Source: Prevotella sp. (GTDB taxonomy: Bacteria > Bacteroidota > Bacteroidia > Bacteroidales > Bacteroidaceae). Taken from it: a DNA stretch of 47,122 bases. The notes under the pieces are model-generated. The model did no database searches. It saw nothing but the letters and a program-made list of their open reading frames with translations, and was not told where the DNA came from. Position 1 is the stretch's first letter. Every line of letters begins with the position of its first letter. A program made the position numbers and the translations under genes. Location of the stretch: positions 1-47,122 of the forward strand of contig JAFZBK010000012.1 of the NCBI GenBank assembly GCA_017561825.1, written 5' to 3'. Of this stretch, positions 1 to 7,079 are shown in pieces.

Positions 1-1
1 C

Positions 2-253
2 GATGAGTTTGATGCTTTCTACCACTTCAGTTTATCGCTTAGGGTATGTAAATTGCTATTTGGCATCAAATGTCAAGTATTCCTATCTTCTCATAATACA
101 TATTTGATGACAAATGACTTACTCCGTCCTGATTGCAATTTCATTTTGCAAAACAATAAGATTAAGCCACTACACGCTTGTACGGAAAAAGAATTGAGAT
201 TCGGACATAACATTGAGAAAATCTATAAAGCAGGTGCTTTCCATGTCGAATAG
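2..253 (+). CDS. AAA-family ATPase, C-terminal fragment (cut by window edge)
   Basis: An open frame runs in from the left edge and stops at TAG 251-253; only about 83 codons are visible. The fragment opens with DEFDAFYH, which fits the Walker B end of an AAA_15/AAA_21 SMC-like ATPase. It is followed by SSHNTYLMTNDLLRPD, the sensor/H-loop region that in these ATPases sits just before the C-terminus, and it ends in NIEKIYKAGAF, a common tail in the family. A shorter reading from an internal TTG at 53 is not a separate gene, because the homology-bearing frame extends upstream. The stop overlaps the start of the next gene (ATG 243) by 11 nt, so the two are translationally coupled. ATPases of this kind paired with a Toprim-like protein occur in anti-phage systems (OLD-, PARIS-, AbiL- and RloAB-type). 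The exact type cannot be decided from the tail alone. Confidence 0.72.
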   Translation, partial: DEFDAFYHFSLSLRVCKLLFGIKCQVFLSSHNTYLMTNDLLRPDCNFILQNNKIKPLHACTEKELRFGHNIEKIYKAGAFHVE

Positions 254-1049
254 CGAGCTACAACTTTTTGTATTTGAAGGCAATCGAGCAGAGTCAAAAT
301 ATGTTGATATGCTTGAGCGGAATTTCCTTGGAAAGGGGATTTCTGTGAAATGTGTCTATGATGCTGAAATCTATCAGTTATACAAATCTTTGAAAAAAGA
401 AGATCTCGATTTCGACATGGTGGAACTATTAAAAGAACGGAGCAAAGAAAATGCAGAGTTATTGAAAGATTATAATCGAGATAGTTTTGCATATGTTTAC
501 CTTTTCTTTGATTATGATGCCCACTCAACACTTGCTGATGACAGTAAAATTGAGGAAATGCTCAATTATTTCAACAACGAGACTGAAAATGGTTTGCTCT
601 ATATCAGCTATCCAATGGTAGAGGCTATTCGTCATTATAAAGACTTAGATAGTTTCAAAGATCTTACCGTGAAGTGTAAACGAGCAAACTGCCCCAACAA
701 AGCAAATTGCGAAGATTTCAAAGTATGCATAAATGAACCTCACTATAAGCAATTCTCTGCATCAGACTGTCGTCCCGATCTGTGCAATATAAATAAGTAC
801 ACAAATGATGTTTGGCAGGAGTTGATATATGCACATATTTCTAAGATGAATTATCTGGTGAACGATTTATTTGACTTTCCTGAAAAAACGGAATTGCAAA
901 TCACGATTTTCGAAAGTCAACTAAAAAAGCACATCAATCACAAATGTCCAATGGTCGCAGTATTGAGTGCTTTCCCTGTTTATGCTCTAGACTATTTCGG
1001 AGTTAATACTCTGAAAAAGAGACTTGATAAAATAATAAAAGAAAAATGA
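243..1049 (+). CDS. Toprim-like putative nuclease, partner of the upstream ATPase
   Basis: A 268-residue protein. ATG 243 is chosen over an upstream TTG (213) because the recognisable strand begins right after it. Residues 8-20 (LFVFEGNRAESKY) resemble the first Toprim motif with Glu12. Residues 86-94 (YLFFDYDAH) hold a D-x-D pair (Asp90, Asp92), and ISYPMVEA (121-128) follows as in RloB/OLD-type Toprim proteins. Between about 145 and 181 there is a six-cysteine stretch (Cys145, 150, 156, 162, 176, 181) that could bind a metal. I do not recognise this insert from a named family. The gene overlaps the ATPase stop by 11 nt. Composition is visibly more AT-rich than the downstream genes, which suggests acquired DNA. 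A defence nuclease role is inferred from the domain pairing; the family (AbiLii, AriB or RloB) is not settled. Confidence 0.6.
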   Translation: MSNSELQLFVFEGNRAESKYVDMLERNFLGKGISVKCVYDAEIYQLYKSLKKEDLDFDMVELLKERSKENAELLKDYNRDSFAYVYLFFDYDAHSTLADDSKIEEMLNYFNNETENGLLYISYPMVEAIRHYKDLDSFKDLTVKCKRANCPNKANCEDFKVCINEPHYKQFSASDCRPDLCNINKYTNDVWQELIYAHISKMNYLVNDLFDFPEKTELQITIFESQLKKHINHKCPMVAVLSAFPVYALDYFGVNTLKKRLDKIIKEK

Positions 1050-1112
1050 TGGAAAAAGGATTGTAAGCAGGCTTTACAGAACCTTTGCACACGAAGAAAC
1101 AAACTATCGACC

Positions 1113-2303
1113 ATGAATATCGCCATTTATACATTAACATCGGAACTGCATGATGAGCAGGCTGTGGGTGCAGTGACCAGGGAGTTTCTGGACAGTCTTG
1201 ATGTGACTTACGAACTGAAGAGGAATGACTATGCCGACTATGGCAGTCATCCGCTCAGTCTGATCTATGTGCGAACAGGTGGCACGGAGGGCATCTTCAA
1301 ACGACTGCTTCCTGCGTTGCAGGGCAAGTCGGAGCAACCGTTCTATCTGCTGACCTCCGGCAAGAGCAATTCGTTGGCCGCATCCATGGAGATCCTGTCG
1401 TATCTGCGGCAGAACAACATCAAAGGAGAGATCATTCATGGGGCACCCGACTATATCTCCAAACGAATCCGACTGCTGGAACAGGTTAGGAAGGCAAGAA
1501 AGAAACTCAAAGGTTGCAGGTTGGGTATCATTGGTGAGCCTTCCGACTGGCTGATATCGAGTCATGCAGACAAAGAGGCGGTCATGCAACACTTAGGTAT
1601 CAGTCTTATCGACATTCCCATGCAGGAACTGTTGGATGTGATGGCCGTTACTCCTCTACGGGAAACCAACGAACAAGCCTCAACAGAAGTTATCAGGAAC
1701 GCCTTACCTGTTGCCCAACAGATCTATGATGCGCTGAAGAAGATGGTGGAGAAGTATCAGTTGCAAGGCTTCACCATTCGTTGTTTCGACCTGCTGACGG
1801 CTGTCCATAACACAGGCTGTCTAGCCTTGGCCAAGCTCAATGCCGAGGGAATCGTGGCAGGATGTGAGGGCGATGTGCCGGCCATGCTCACCATGAAGAT
1901 TGCCCAGGCACTGCTTGGCGTGAGTGGGTTCCAAGCCAATCCCGCCTCCATCAACCCCGAAACAGGCGAGATGCTGTTCGCCCATTGCACCATCCCCTTC
2001 AACATGGTAGAGCGGTATGAATACGACACGCATTTTGAGTCGGGCATTGGTGTCGGCATCAGAGGTTATATGAAGGAAGGACCTGTCACCATCTTCAAAG
2101 TATCAGGTAACCTATCCCGTGCTTTCATTGAAGAAGGAGAACTGATCAGGAACCAAGCAAAACCGGATCTGTGCAGAACGCAGCAGGTCATTCAATTATC
2201 TCACCCCAGTAAGACCTCCTATTTCCTAACAGATCCGATTGGTAACCATCACATCATCCTCCCTGGTCATCATCAAGCATTGCTGGAAGAGATGCTCAGG
2301 TAA
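1113..2303 (+). CDS. L-fucose/arabinose isomerase-like protein
   Basis: A 396-residue cytoplasmic protein with no signal peptide. The N-terminal half is a Rossmann-like region (YVRTGGTEG near residue 55, then IIGEPSDWLISS near 140), as in FucI/AraA-like proteins. The second half carries CFDLLTAVHNTGCLALAKLN and then GIVAGCEGDVPAMLT (about 247-262). This matches the L-fucose isomerase C-terminal fold, where a conserved acidic residue binds the metal. It is shorter than true FucI (about 590 residues), so it belongs to the compact 'fucose isomerase-like' group whose substrates are mostly unknown. The neighbours (a defence module upstream, a convergent AraC regulator downstream) do not include a sugar kinase or transporter, so the substrate cannot be read from context. 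Calling it an isomerase is a family-level inference. Confidence 0.6.
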   Translation: MNIAIYTLTSELHDEQAVGAVTREFLDSLDVTYELKRNDYADYGSHPLSLIYVRTGGTEGIFKRLLPALQGKSEQPFYLLTSGKSNSLAASMEILSYLRQNNIKGEIIHGAPDYISKRIRLLEQVRKARKKLKGCRLGIIGEPSDWLISSHADKEAVMQHLGISLIDIPMQELLDVMAVTPLRETNEQASTEVIRNALPVAQQIYDALKKMVEKYQLQGFTIRCFDLLTAVHNTGCLALAKLNAEGIVAGCEGDVPAMLTMKIAQALLGVSGFQANPASINPETGEMLFAHCTIPFNMVERYEYDTHFESGIGVGIRGYMKEGPVTIFKVSGNLSRAFIEEGELIRNQAKPDLCRTQQVIQLSHPSKTSYFLTDPIGNHHIILPGHHQALLEEMLR

Positions 2304-2332
2304 GAAATCAGAAACAAAAAAGTAAAGTATCA

Positions 2333-3223
2333 CTATTTCCCAACGAAAGAGCGTCGGTAGGCCCCTGGTGTCATTCCGGATCGTGACTTAAAGAAATTGG
2401 TGAGGGCTGACTGGTCGTTAAAATAGAGGAAATCCGCGATCTCACTCATATTATAGGAGGAAGAACGGAGCAATTTGCATATCTCATTATATAAAAAGGT
2501 GTTGAGATAGCCGTTCACGGTCTGCCCCGACATTTCCTTCACCGTGCGAGAAAGATACGTGGTGGTGATGTTCAGGTTGTCGGCATAGAACTTGATCTGG
2601 CGTTCCTTCTTGAAATTCCGTGAGGCCAGGTGAATAAAGATCTTGAAGATGTTCTGCTTGTTCGTCAAGTCGTGCGATGGTTGTATCTCACCCCCATAGA
2701 GCAGTTCGCTGAAAAGCAGTTGCACCACATGCACCAGATGGTCGATCATTTCCTCACGATAAAGATGTGGGATACGAATGGTATTCTGAATTTGCTTACT
2801 CAGGTCCAAGAACAGCATCTGCTTGTTAGCTTCCAGATGGAACACCGGCAGCAGATCATAGGCATAGCTATACTCCATGTCCATCAAGTTCGGGTCAAAC
2901 TGCAACACCTTATTATAATAACGCTCTTCTATCATCAGGTTGATTGACTGAAGATCGTCTGTATAAGAATCATAGCTGACCGGATAGTTGGGCGGTACCA
3001 GCACGAGGTCGTTTTCCTTGAGTTCAATCACATTCCCCTTCAATGCATAGCTCATCCTCCCTTTCTGAATCAGTACCAGCGTATAGAAATCCACGCAGAT
3101 CTGCCCTTTCTTGATCTTCGCCAACATGGATGCATCAACATTTGCCACCGACACACTGGCGCCAGAGGGATAGTCGTTGTGCAGCATGCTTGAAACATCT
3201 GCCAAGGTATAGATTCTCGTCAT
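2333..3223 (-). CDS. AraC-family transcriptional regulator
   Basis: A 296-residue regulator. The N-terminal half is a cupin-like sensing domain (YALKGNVIELKENDLVLVPP). The last 100 residues are a double HTH_AraC domain: KFYADNLNITTTYLSRTVKE, then the second helix-turn-helix around MSEIADFLYFNDQSALTNFF and the SGMTPGAYR signature. I chose ATG 3223, about 24 nt downstream of the predicted transcription start of a well-formed promoter at 3253-3284. ATG 3235 is the alternative, and the longer TTG reading from 3283 would start upstream of the promoter. It is transcribed divergently from dcuB across three TTTGCAAA-centred palindromes, so it is the natural candidate for control of the asparagine/aspartate operon and of itself. 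The effector is unknown; asparagine, aspartate or a C4-dicarboxylate would fit. Confidence 0.85.
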   Translation of the reverse strand: MTRIYTLADVSSMLHNDYPSGASVSVANVDASMLAKIKKGQICVDFYTLVLIQKGRMSYALKGNVIELKENDLVLVPPNYPVSYDSYTDDLQSINLMIEERYYNKVLQFDPNLMDMEYSYAYDLLPVFHLEANKQMLFLDLSKQIQNTIRIPHLYREEMIDHLVHVVQLLFSELLYGGEIQPSHDLTNKQNIFKIFIHLASRNFKKERQIKFYADNLNITTTYLSRTVKEMSGQTVNGYLNTFLYNEICKLLRSSSYNMSEIADFLYFNDQSALTNFFKSRSGMTPGAYRRSFVGK

Positions 3224-3243
3224 TTGAAGGCTCATGTAGTTTG

Positions 3244-3310
3244 TTATTTTTGCAAAAATAATGAATAGTTTCGTATTTTGCAAATATTAGTTCCGTTTTT
3301 GCAAATACGG
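3244..3310. promoter_or_regulatory. Three TTTGCAAA-centred palindromes between araC-type gene and dcuB
   Basis: Site 1 (3244-3261) is a perfect 18-bp palindrome, TTATTTTTGCAAAAATAA. Site 2 (about 3274-3286) reads TATTTTGCAAATA. Site 3 (3293-3310) reads CCGTTTTTGCAAATACGG with a single mismatched pair. The centres lie 28 and 21 bp apart. Sites 1 and 2 coincide with the -7 and -33 elements of the regulator promoter, so a bound protein would be expected to repress it. Function as operators is inferred. Confidence 0.5.
3253..3284 (-). promoter_or_regulatory. Promoter of the AraC-type regulator
   Basis: On the minus strand TTTG (3284-3281), a 20-bp spacer and TATTTTTG (3260-3253) match the Bacteroidetes -33/-7 consensus exactly. 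The predicted start near 3247 leaves a short leader to ATG 3223. Confidence 0.65.
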
Positions 3311-3326
3311 TACTAAAAATAATCTC

Positions 3327-3334
3327 TATCTTTG
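3327..3334 (+). promoter_or_regulatory. Candidate -7 box for dcuB operon
   Basis: TATCTTTG matches TAnnTTTG and would start transcription about 35 nt before ATG 3376. No TTTG lies 19-21 bp upstream, so activation by the divergent AraC-type regulator is plausible. A second option is TATTTTTG at 3245-3252 with TTTG at 3223-3226 (18-bp spacer). Confidence 0.4.
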
Positions 3335-3375
3335 CCACCGAAAATATAACTAAAGCAATCTTATCATTAACCTCT

Positions 3376-4737
3376 ATGGCTACTACTTTAATTCTCATCC
3401 AACTACTCATCGTATTGGCACTTATCTTTATCGGTGCACGTGTGGGAGGGATAGGACTCGGTATCTACGGTATGGTAGGCGTATTCATCCTCGTCTTCAT
3501 ATTCGGGCTGAAACCTGGTAACATCCCCCTCGACGTGATGCTCATCATCGTGAGTGTCATTACGGCCACAGCTGCTCTGCAAGCTGCCGGCGGACTTGAC
3601 TATCTGGTAGGACTGGCTGCAAAATTTCTTCGTAAGCATCCTGACCACATTACCTATTACGGACCGCTCACCACTTGGCTCTTCTGTCTTGTAGCCGGTA
3701 CGGCCCACACCTCCTATTCGTTGCTGCCCATCATATCAGAAATTGCCACCAAGAGCAAGATTCGTCCCGAACGCCCCATGACTGTTGCCACCATTGCTGC
3801 CTCATTGGGTATCACGGGAAGTCCTATGTCGGCAGCTACAGCAGCCGTCATCAGTACCGACCTTCTTGGAGGAAAGGGCATAGAGTTGAAAGACATTCTG
3901 ATTGTCTGCATCCCCGCTTCGCTGATTGCCATCCTCGTTTCCTCGTTCGTGCAGAACCGCATCGGTAAGGAACTCGTTGACGATCCCGAATACCAGCGCC
4001 GTGTGAAGGAAGGACTCATCGACCCGAACGAGACATTGGAATCTGTAGAAGACACAGACGGCCAGCAGTCTGCTAACTCACAGCACAAGTATGCCAAACG
4101 TGCCGTATGGGCATTCCTCCTGGGTGTGTTCCTCGTGGTGCTTTTCGGTAGCATTCCATCGCTGCGCCCCTCATTCATGGTTGACGGTGAGGTACAACGC
4201 TTGTCGATGCCACAAACCATCGAGATTCTTATGATGTCTATTGCCGCCCTGATCCTCATCGTAGGCAAGGCCAAGGTGGGTGATGCCGTAAAGGGCAACA
4301 TCTTCGGTGCAGGTATGAATGCCATGGTGAGCATCTTCGGTATTGCCTGGATGGGCGACACCTTTTTCAACGGCAACATTGAATTCTTCAAGAACGGCAT
4401 TGCCGACGTTGTCACACAGTATCCCTTCCTGTTTGCCATCGCCCTGTTCTTCATGAGCATCATGCTCTTCTCTCAAGCAGCTACCGTCCGCACCCTCTAC
4501 CCTCTTGGTATGGCTTTGGGCATCAACCCACTGGCACTGGTGGCCATGTTCCCTGCCGTCAACGGCTATTTCTTCATCCCCAACTATCCCACCGAGGTGG
4601 CTGCCATCAACTTCGACCGCACAGGCACCACGAGAATCGGAAAGTACGTGCTCAACCACTCTTTCCAGCTATCAGGCTTCATCACTACCTTTGTGTCGAT
4701 AGGCATCGCATATCTGATTATCACCTTTTTGTATTAA
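3376..4737 (+). CDS. dcuB: Anaerobic C4-dicarboxylate transporter, DcuA/DcuB family
   Basis: A 453-residue inner-membrane protein with about ten or more hydrophobic segments and the normal Dcu length. Family-typical stretches include LVAGTAHTSYSLLPIISEIA (about 102-121), GITGSPMSAATAAVIST (about 145-161) and a C-terminal FIPNYPTEVAAINFDRTGTT. Dcu carriers exchange fumarate, malate or aspartate for succinate during anaerobic fumarate respiration. It is the first gene of a run with asparaginase (38 nt downstream), a porin and aspartase, which points to aspartate uptake and succinate export as its job here. DcuA and DcuB cannot be separated by eye; the symbol follows common usage in Bacteroidetes. 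Confidence 0.93.
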   Translation: MATTLILIQLLIVLALIFIGARVGGIGLGIYGMVGVFILVFIFGLKPGNIPLDVMLIIVSVITATAALQAAGGLDYLVGLAAKFLRKHPDHITYYGPLTTWLFCLVAGTAHTSYSLLPIISEIATKSKIRPERPMTVATIAASLGITGSPMSAATAAVISTDLLGGKGIELKDILIVCIPASLIAILVSSFVQNRIGKELVDDPEYQRRVKEGLIDPNETLESVEDTDGQQSANSQHKYAKRAVWAFLLGVFLVVLFGSIPSLRPSFMVDGEVQRLSMPQTIEILMMSIAALILIVGKAKVGDAVKGNIFGAGMNAMVSIFGIAWMGDTFFNGNIEFFKNGIADVVTQYPFLFAIALFFMSIMLFSQAATVRTLYPLGMALGINPLALVAMFPAVNGYFFIPNYPTEVAAINFDRTGTTRIGKYVLNHSFQLSGFITTFVSIGIAYLIITFLY

Positions 4738-4775
4738 ATAACACTATTATTCCTAATCATTAAAACAATACAATT

Positions 4776-5825
4776 ATGAAACAATTACGTGGTATTTTTG
4801 TGCTTTTGGCACTTCTGGTCTCTGTCAACATCGTTGCAAAGCCAAAGATTCGTATTATTGCTACTGGTGGCACCATCGCAGGTGTTAGTCAGTCATCAAC
4901 CTCTTCAAGCTACAGTGCAGGACAGGTAGGTATCCAAACGCTTATTGATGCCGTTCCCCAGATGCTCTATCTGGCCGACGTGAGCGGTGAACAGCTCGTG
5001 AATATCGGTTCTCAGGATATGAACAACGAAGTGTGGCTCAAGCTGGCCAAGCGCATCAATCAGTTACTCAATGAGGAAGGCTTCGACGGTGTTGTTGTTA
5101 CTCATGGAACAGATACCATGGAGGAGACAGCCTACTTCCTGAACCTTACCGTGAAGAGCGACAAGCCCGTGGTATTGGCAGGTTCCATGCGCCCCTCAAC
5201 AGCTATCAGCGCCGACGGTCCTGCTAACCTCTACAATGCCGTGGCTGCAGCCGTTTCACCAGCCGTCAAGGGTATGGGCGTACTCTGCTGCATGAACAAC
5301 CAGCTGCTTGATGCCAAGACTGTTATCAAGACACACACCATCGACTGCGACACTTTCGAAGGCGGTCCTTCGGGCATCATCGGTTACATCTACAATGGCG
5401 AAGCCCACATGCTTCAGACTCCAAACAATGCTCACACTACGAAGTCGGAATTCGACGTAACCAATCTGGAGAGACTTCCTAACGTTGGTATCGTTTACGG
5501 TTATGCCAATGCTTCTCCGCTGCCCATGCAGGCTTTTGTTGACGCTAAGTTCGACGGTATCGTGCTGGCAGGTGTAGGCGACGGAAACTTCTACAAGGAC
5601 GTATTTGACGTGGCTGTGAAGGCTCAGCAGAGCGGTATCCAGATCGTACGTTCATCACGTTGCCCGACTGGTCCTACCTGTCTGAACAGCGAGGTTGACG
5701 ATGCCAAGTATCATTTCGTGGCTTCCCTTGATCTTAATCCGCAGAAAGCTCGCGTGCTGCTGATGTTGGCGCTGACCAAGACACACGACTGGACTCAGAT
5801 TCAGGAACTCTTCAAGAAGTACTAA
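4776..5825 (+). CDS. ansB: Type II L-asparaginase, exported
   Basis: A 349-residue enzyme hydrolysing asparagine to aspartate and ammonia. Residues 1-21 are a signal peptide, so it should act in the periplasm, as type II enzymes do. The first catalytic threonine lies in ATGGTIAG (Thr30/Thr33 region). The second triad is seen in VVTHGTDTMEET (Thr113-Asp114), and the lysine in VIKTHT (Lys186). Length is normal for the family. It sits 38 nt after dcuB and 44 nt before the porin gene in the same direction, without a visible terminator. Periplasmic release of aspartate next to a Dcu carrier and aspartase gives a complete route to fumarate. Confidence 0.95.
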   Translation: MKQLRGIFVLLALLVSVNIVAKPKIRIIATGGTIAGVSQSSTSSSYSAGQVGIQTLIDAVPQMLYLADVSGEQLVNIGSQDMNNEVWLKLAKRINQLLNEEGFDGVVVTHGTDTMEETAYFLNLTVKSDKPVVLAGSMRPSTAISADGPANLYNAVAAAVSPAVKGMGVLCCMNNQLLDAKTVIKTHTIDCDTFEGGPSGIIGYIYNGEAHMLQTPNNAHTTKSEFDVTNLERLPNVGIVYGYANASPLPMQAFVDAKFDGIVLAGVGDGNFYKDVFDVAVKAQQSGIQIVRSSRCPTGPTCLNSEVDDAKYHFVASLDLNPQKARVLLMLALTKTHDWTQIQELFKKY

Positions 5826-5869
5826 GCATTACTTGCAAACCCGTCCATCATTATTATAATAAAACAACC

Positions 5870-7036
5870 ATGAAGAAAAGTATATTATTAACTCTGCTCT
5901 TTGTTCCTGCAACCATCATGGCACAGCAGGATAAGGATGCTTCGGCCGGTGAGGAATCACTGTTCGAGAAAGTGACGATGATTCAGAAGAAGCAGGAAAA
6001 TTTTCATTTCCTGCTCAACCTCAACAACAGTTTCGACATCAATGAGAGCGATGGTAAATTCCAAAATGCCAAGTTCAATATGCGCCAGATCCGCATCGAG
6101 GCTAAGGGAAACATCAACGACACCTTCTCCTTCCGCTGGCGTCAGCGTCTGAACCGTAACAACACCCCTGCTCCTGACGGTATCGACAACATGCCTTCAT
6201 CATCCATCGACGTGGCAGGTATCGGTGTAAAGGTGAACGATAAGTTCTCCATGTTCCTGGGTAAGCAATGCGCTGCCTATGGTGGTATGGAATTCGACCT
6301 CAACCCCATTGAAATCTACGAATACTCTGACATGGTGGACTATATGAGCAACTTCCTCACTGGTGCCAACTTCCAGTTCCAGGTGACACCCGACCATCAG
6401 CTACAACTGCAGGTGCTTGACAGTCGTAGTGCCAGCATGAGCGACATGTATGGCGAAGGCTATGAGCAGTCGAAGGTGCCCTTGGTTTACACCGCAAACT
6501 GGAACGGTAATTTCGGTGACGTGTTCAAGACACGCTGGAGCTATTCACTCATGAGTCAGGCCCGTGGCAACCAGAGTCAATACATCGCTTTGGGAAATGA
6601 GTTCACCGTTAACAACTTCAACGCCTTCTTCGACGTGATGTACATGCGTGAAGGTATCGACCGTGAAGGTATCGTCTCAAGCATCGTGGGCAACAACGCA
6701 GCAGGTGGCCATAGGAACGACGCCGAGTACCTGTCGTTCGTCATGAAGGCACAGTATCGTTTCTCTCCGAAGTGGAACTTCTTCGTCAAGGGAATGCTTG
6801 AGAATGAAGGTCTCTCCAAGGACAACGGTAATATTGAGAAAGGCAAGTATCGTACCGCCCTGGGCTACTTCGCAGGACTTGAGTACTATCCGCTGAAGAA
6901 CAGCAACCTCCACTTCTTCCTCACCTATGTGGGTCGCCACTATAGCTACACCGACAAGGGCAAGGCCTTCGGTTTCGACGATTACAGCACCAATCGCATT
7001 TCTCTCGGTTACATCTGGCAACTGCCCATGTTCTAA
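5870..7036 (+). CDS. Outer-membrane porin, OprO/OprP-like
   Basis: A 388-residue protein with signal peptide MKKSILLTLLFVPATIMAQ and then a short coiled region (LFEKVTMIQKKQENFHFLLN). The rest is made of alternating amphipathic strands and ends in an aromatic residue (WQLPMF), typical of beta-barrels inserted by the BAM complex. The pattern NMRQIRIEAKGNINDTFSFR is characteristic of Bacteroidetes proteins in the phosphate-selective porin family. Sitting between asparaginase and aspartase, it more likely passes asparagine, aspartate or C4-dicarboxylates than phosphate; that is inference from context. A heptamer array (7043-7070) lies between its stop and aspA. Confidence 0.72.
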   Translation: MKKSILLTLLFVPATIMAQQDKDASAGEESLFEKVTMIQKKQENFHFLLNLNNSFDINESDGKFQNAKFNMRQIRIEAKGNINDTFSFRWRQRLNRNNTPAPDGIDNMPSSSIDVAGIGVKVNDKFSMFLGKQCAAYGGMEFDLNPIEIYEYSDMVDYMSNFLTGANFQFQVTPDHQLQLQVLDSRSASMSDMYGEGYEQSKVPLVYTANWNGNFGDVFKTRWSYSLMSQARGNQSQYIALGNEFTVNNFNAFFDVMYMREGIDREGIVSSIVGNNAAGGHRNDAEYLSFVMKAQYRFSPKWNFFVKGMLENEGLSKDNGNIEKGKYRTALGYFAGLEYYPLKNSNLHFFLTYVGRHYSYTDKGKAFGFDDYSTNRISLGYIWQLPMF

Positions 7037-7042
7037 CCAAAT

Positions 7043-7070
7043 AACAAATAACAAACAACAAATCATAAAT
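7043..7070 (+). repeat. Heptamer array (AACAAAT type)
   Basis: Four 7-nt units in register: AACAAAT, AACAAAC, AACAAAT, CATAAAT. The array fills most of the 43-nt gap between the porin and aspA. It is one of nine arrays in the window with a 7-nt period. Confidence 0.6.
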
Positions 7071-7079
7071 TCTACCATT

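Noticed and set aside
53-253. A separate 66-residue protein
   Set aside because: The same frame is open to the left edge and carries ATPase homology upstream of the internal TTG, so it is the tail of a longer gene.
3714-4463. A 249-codon minus-strand frame across dcuB
   Set aside because: It lies fully inside dcuB, has no domain or signal, and reflects the codon bias of dcuB.
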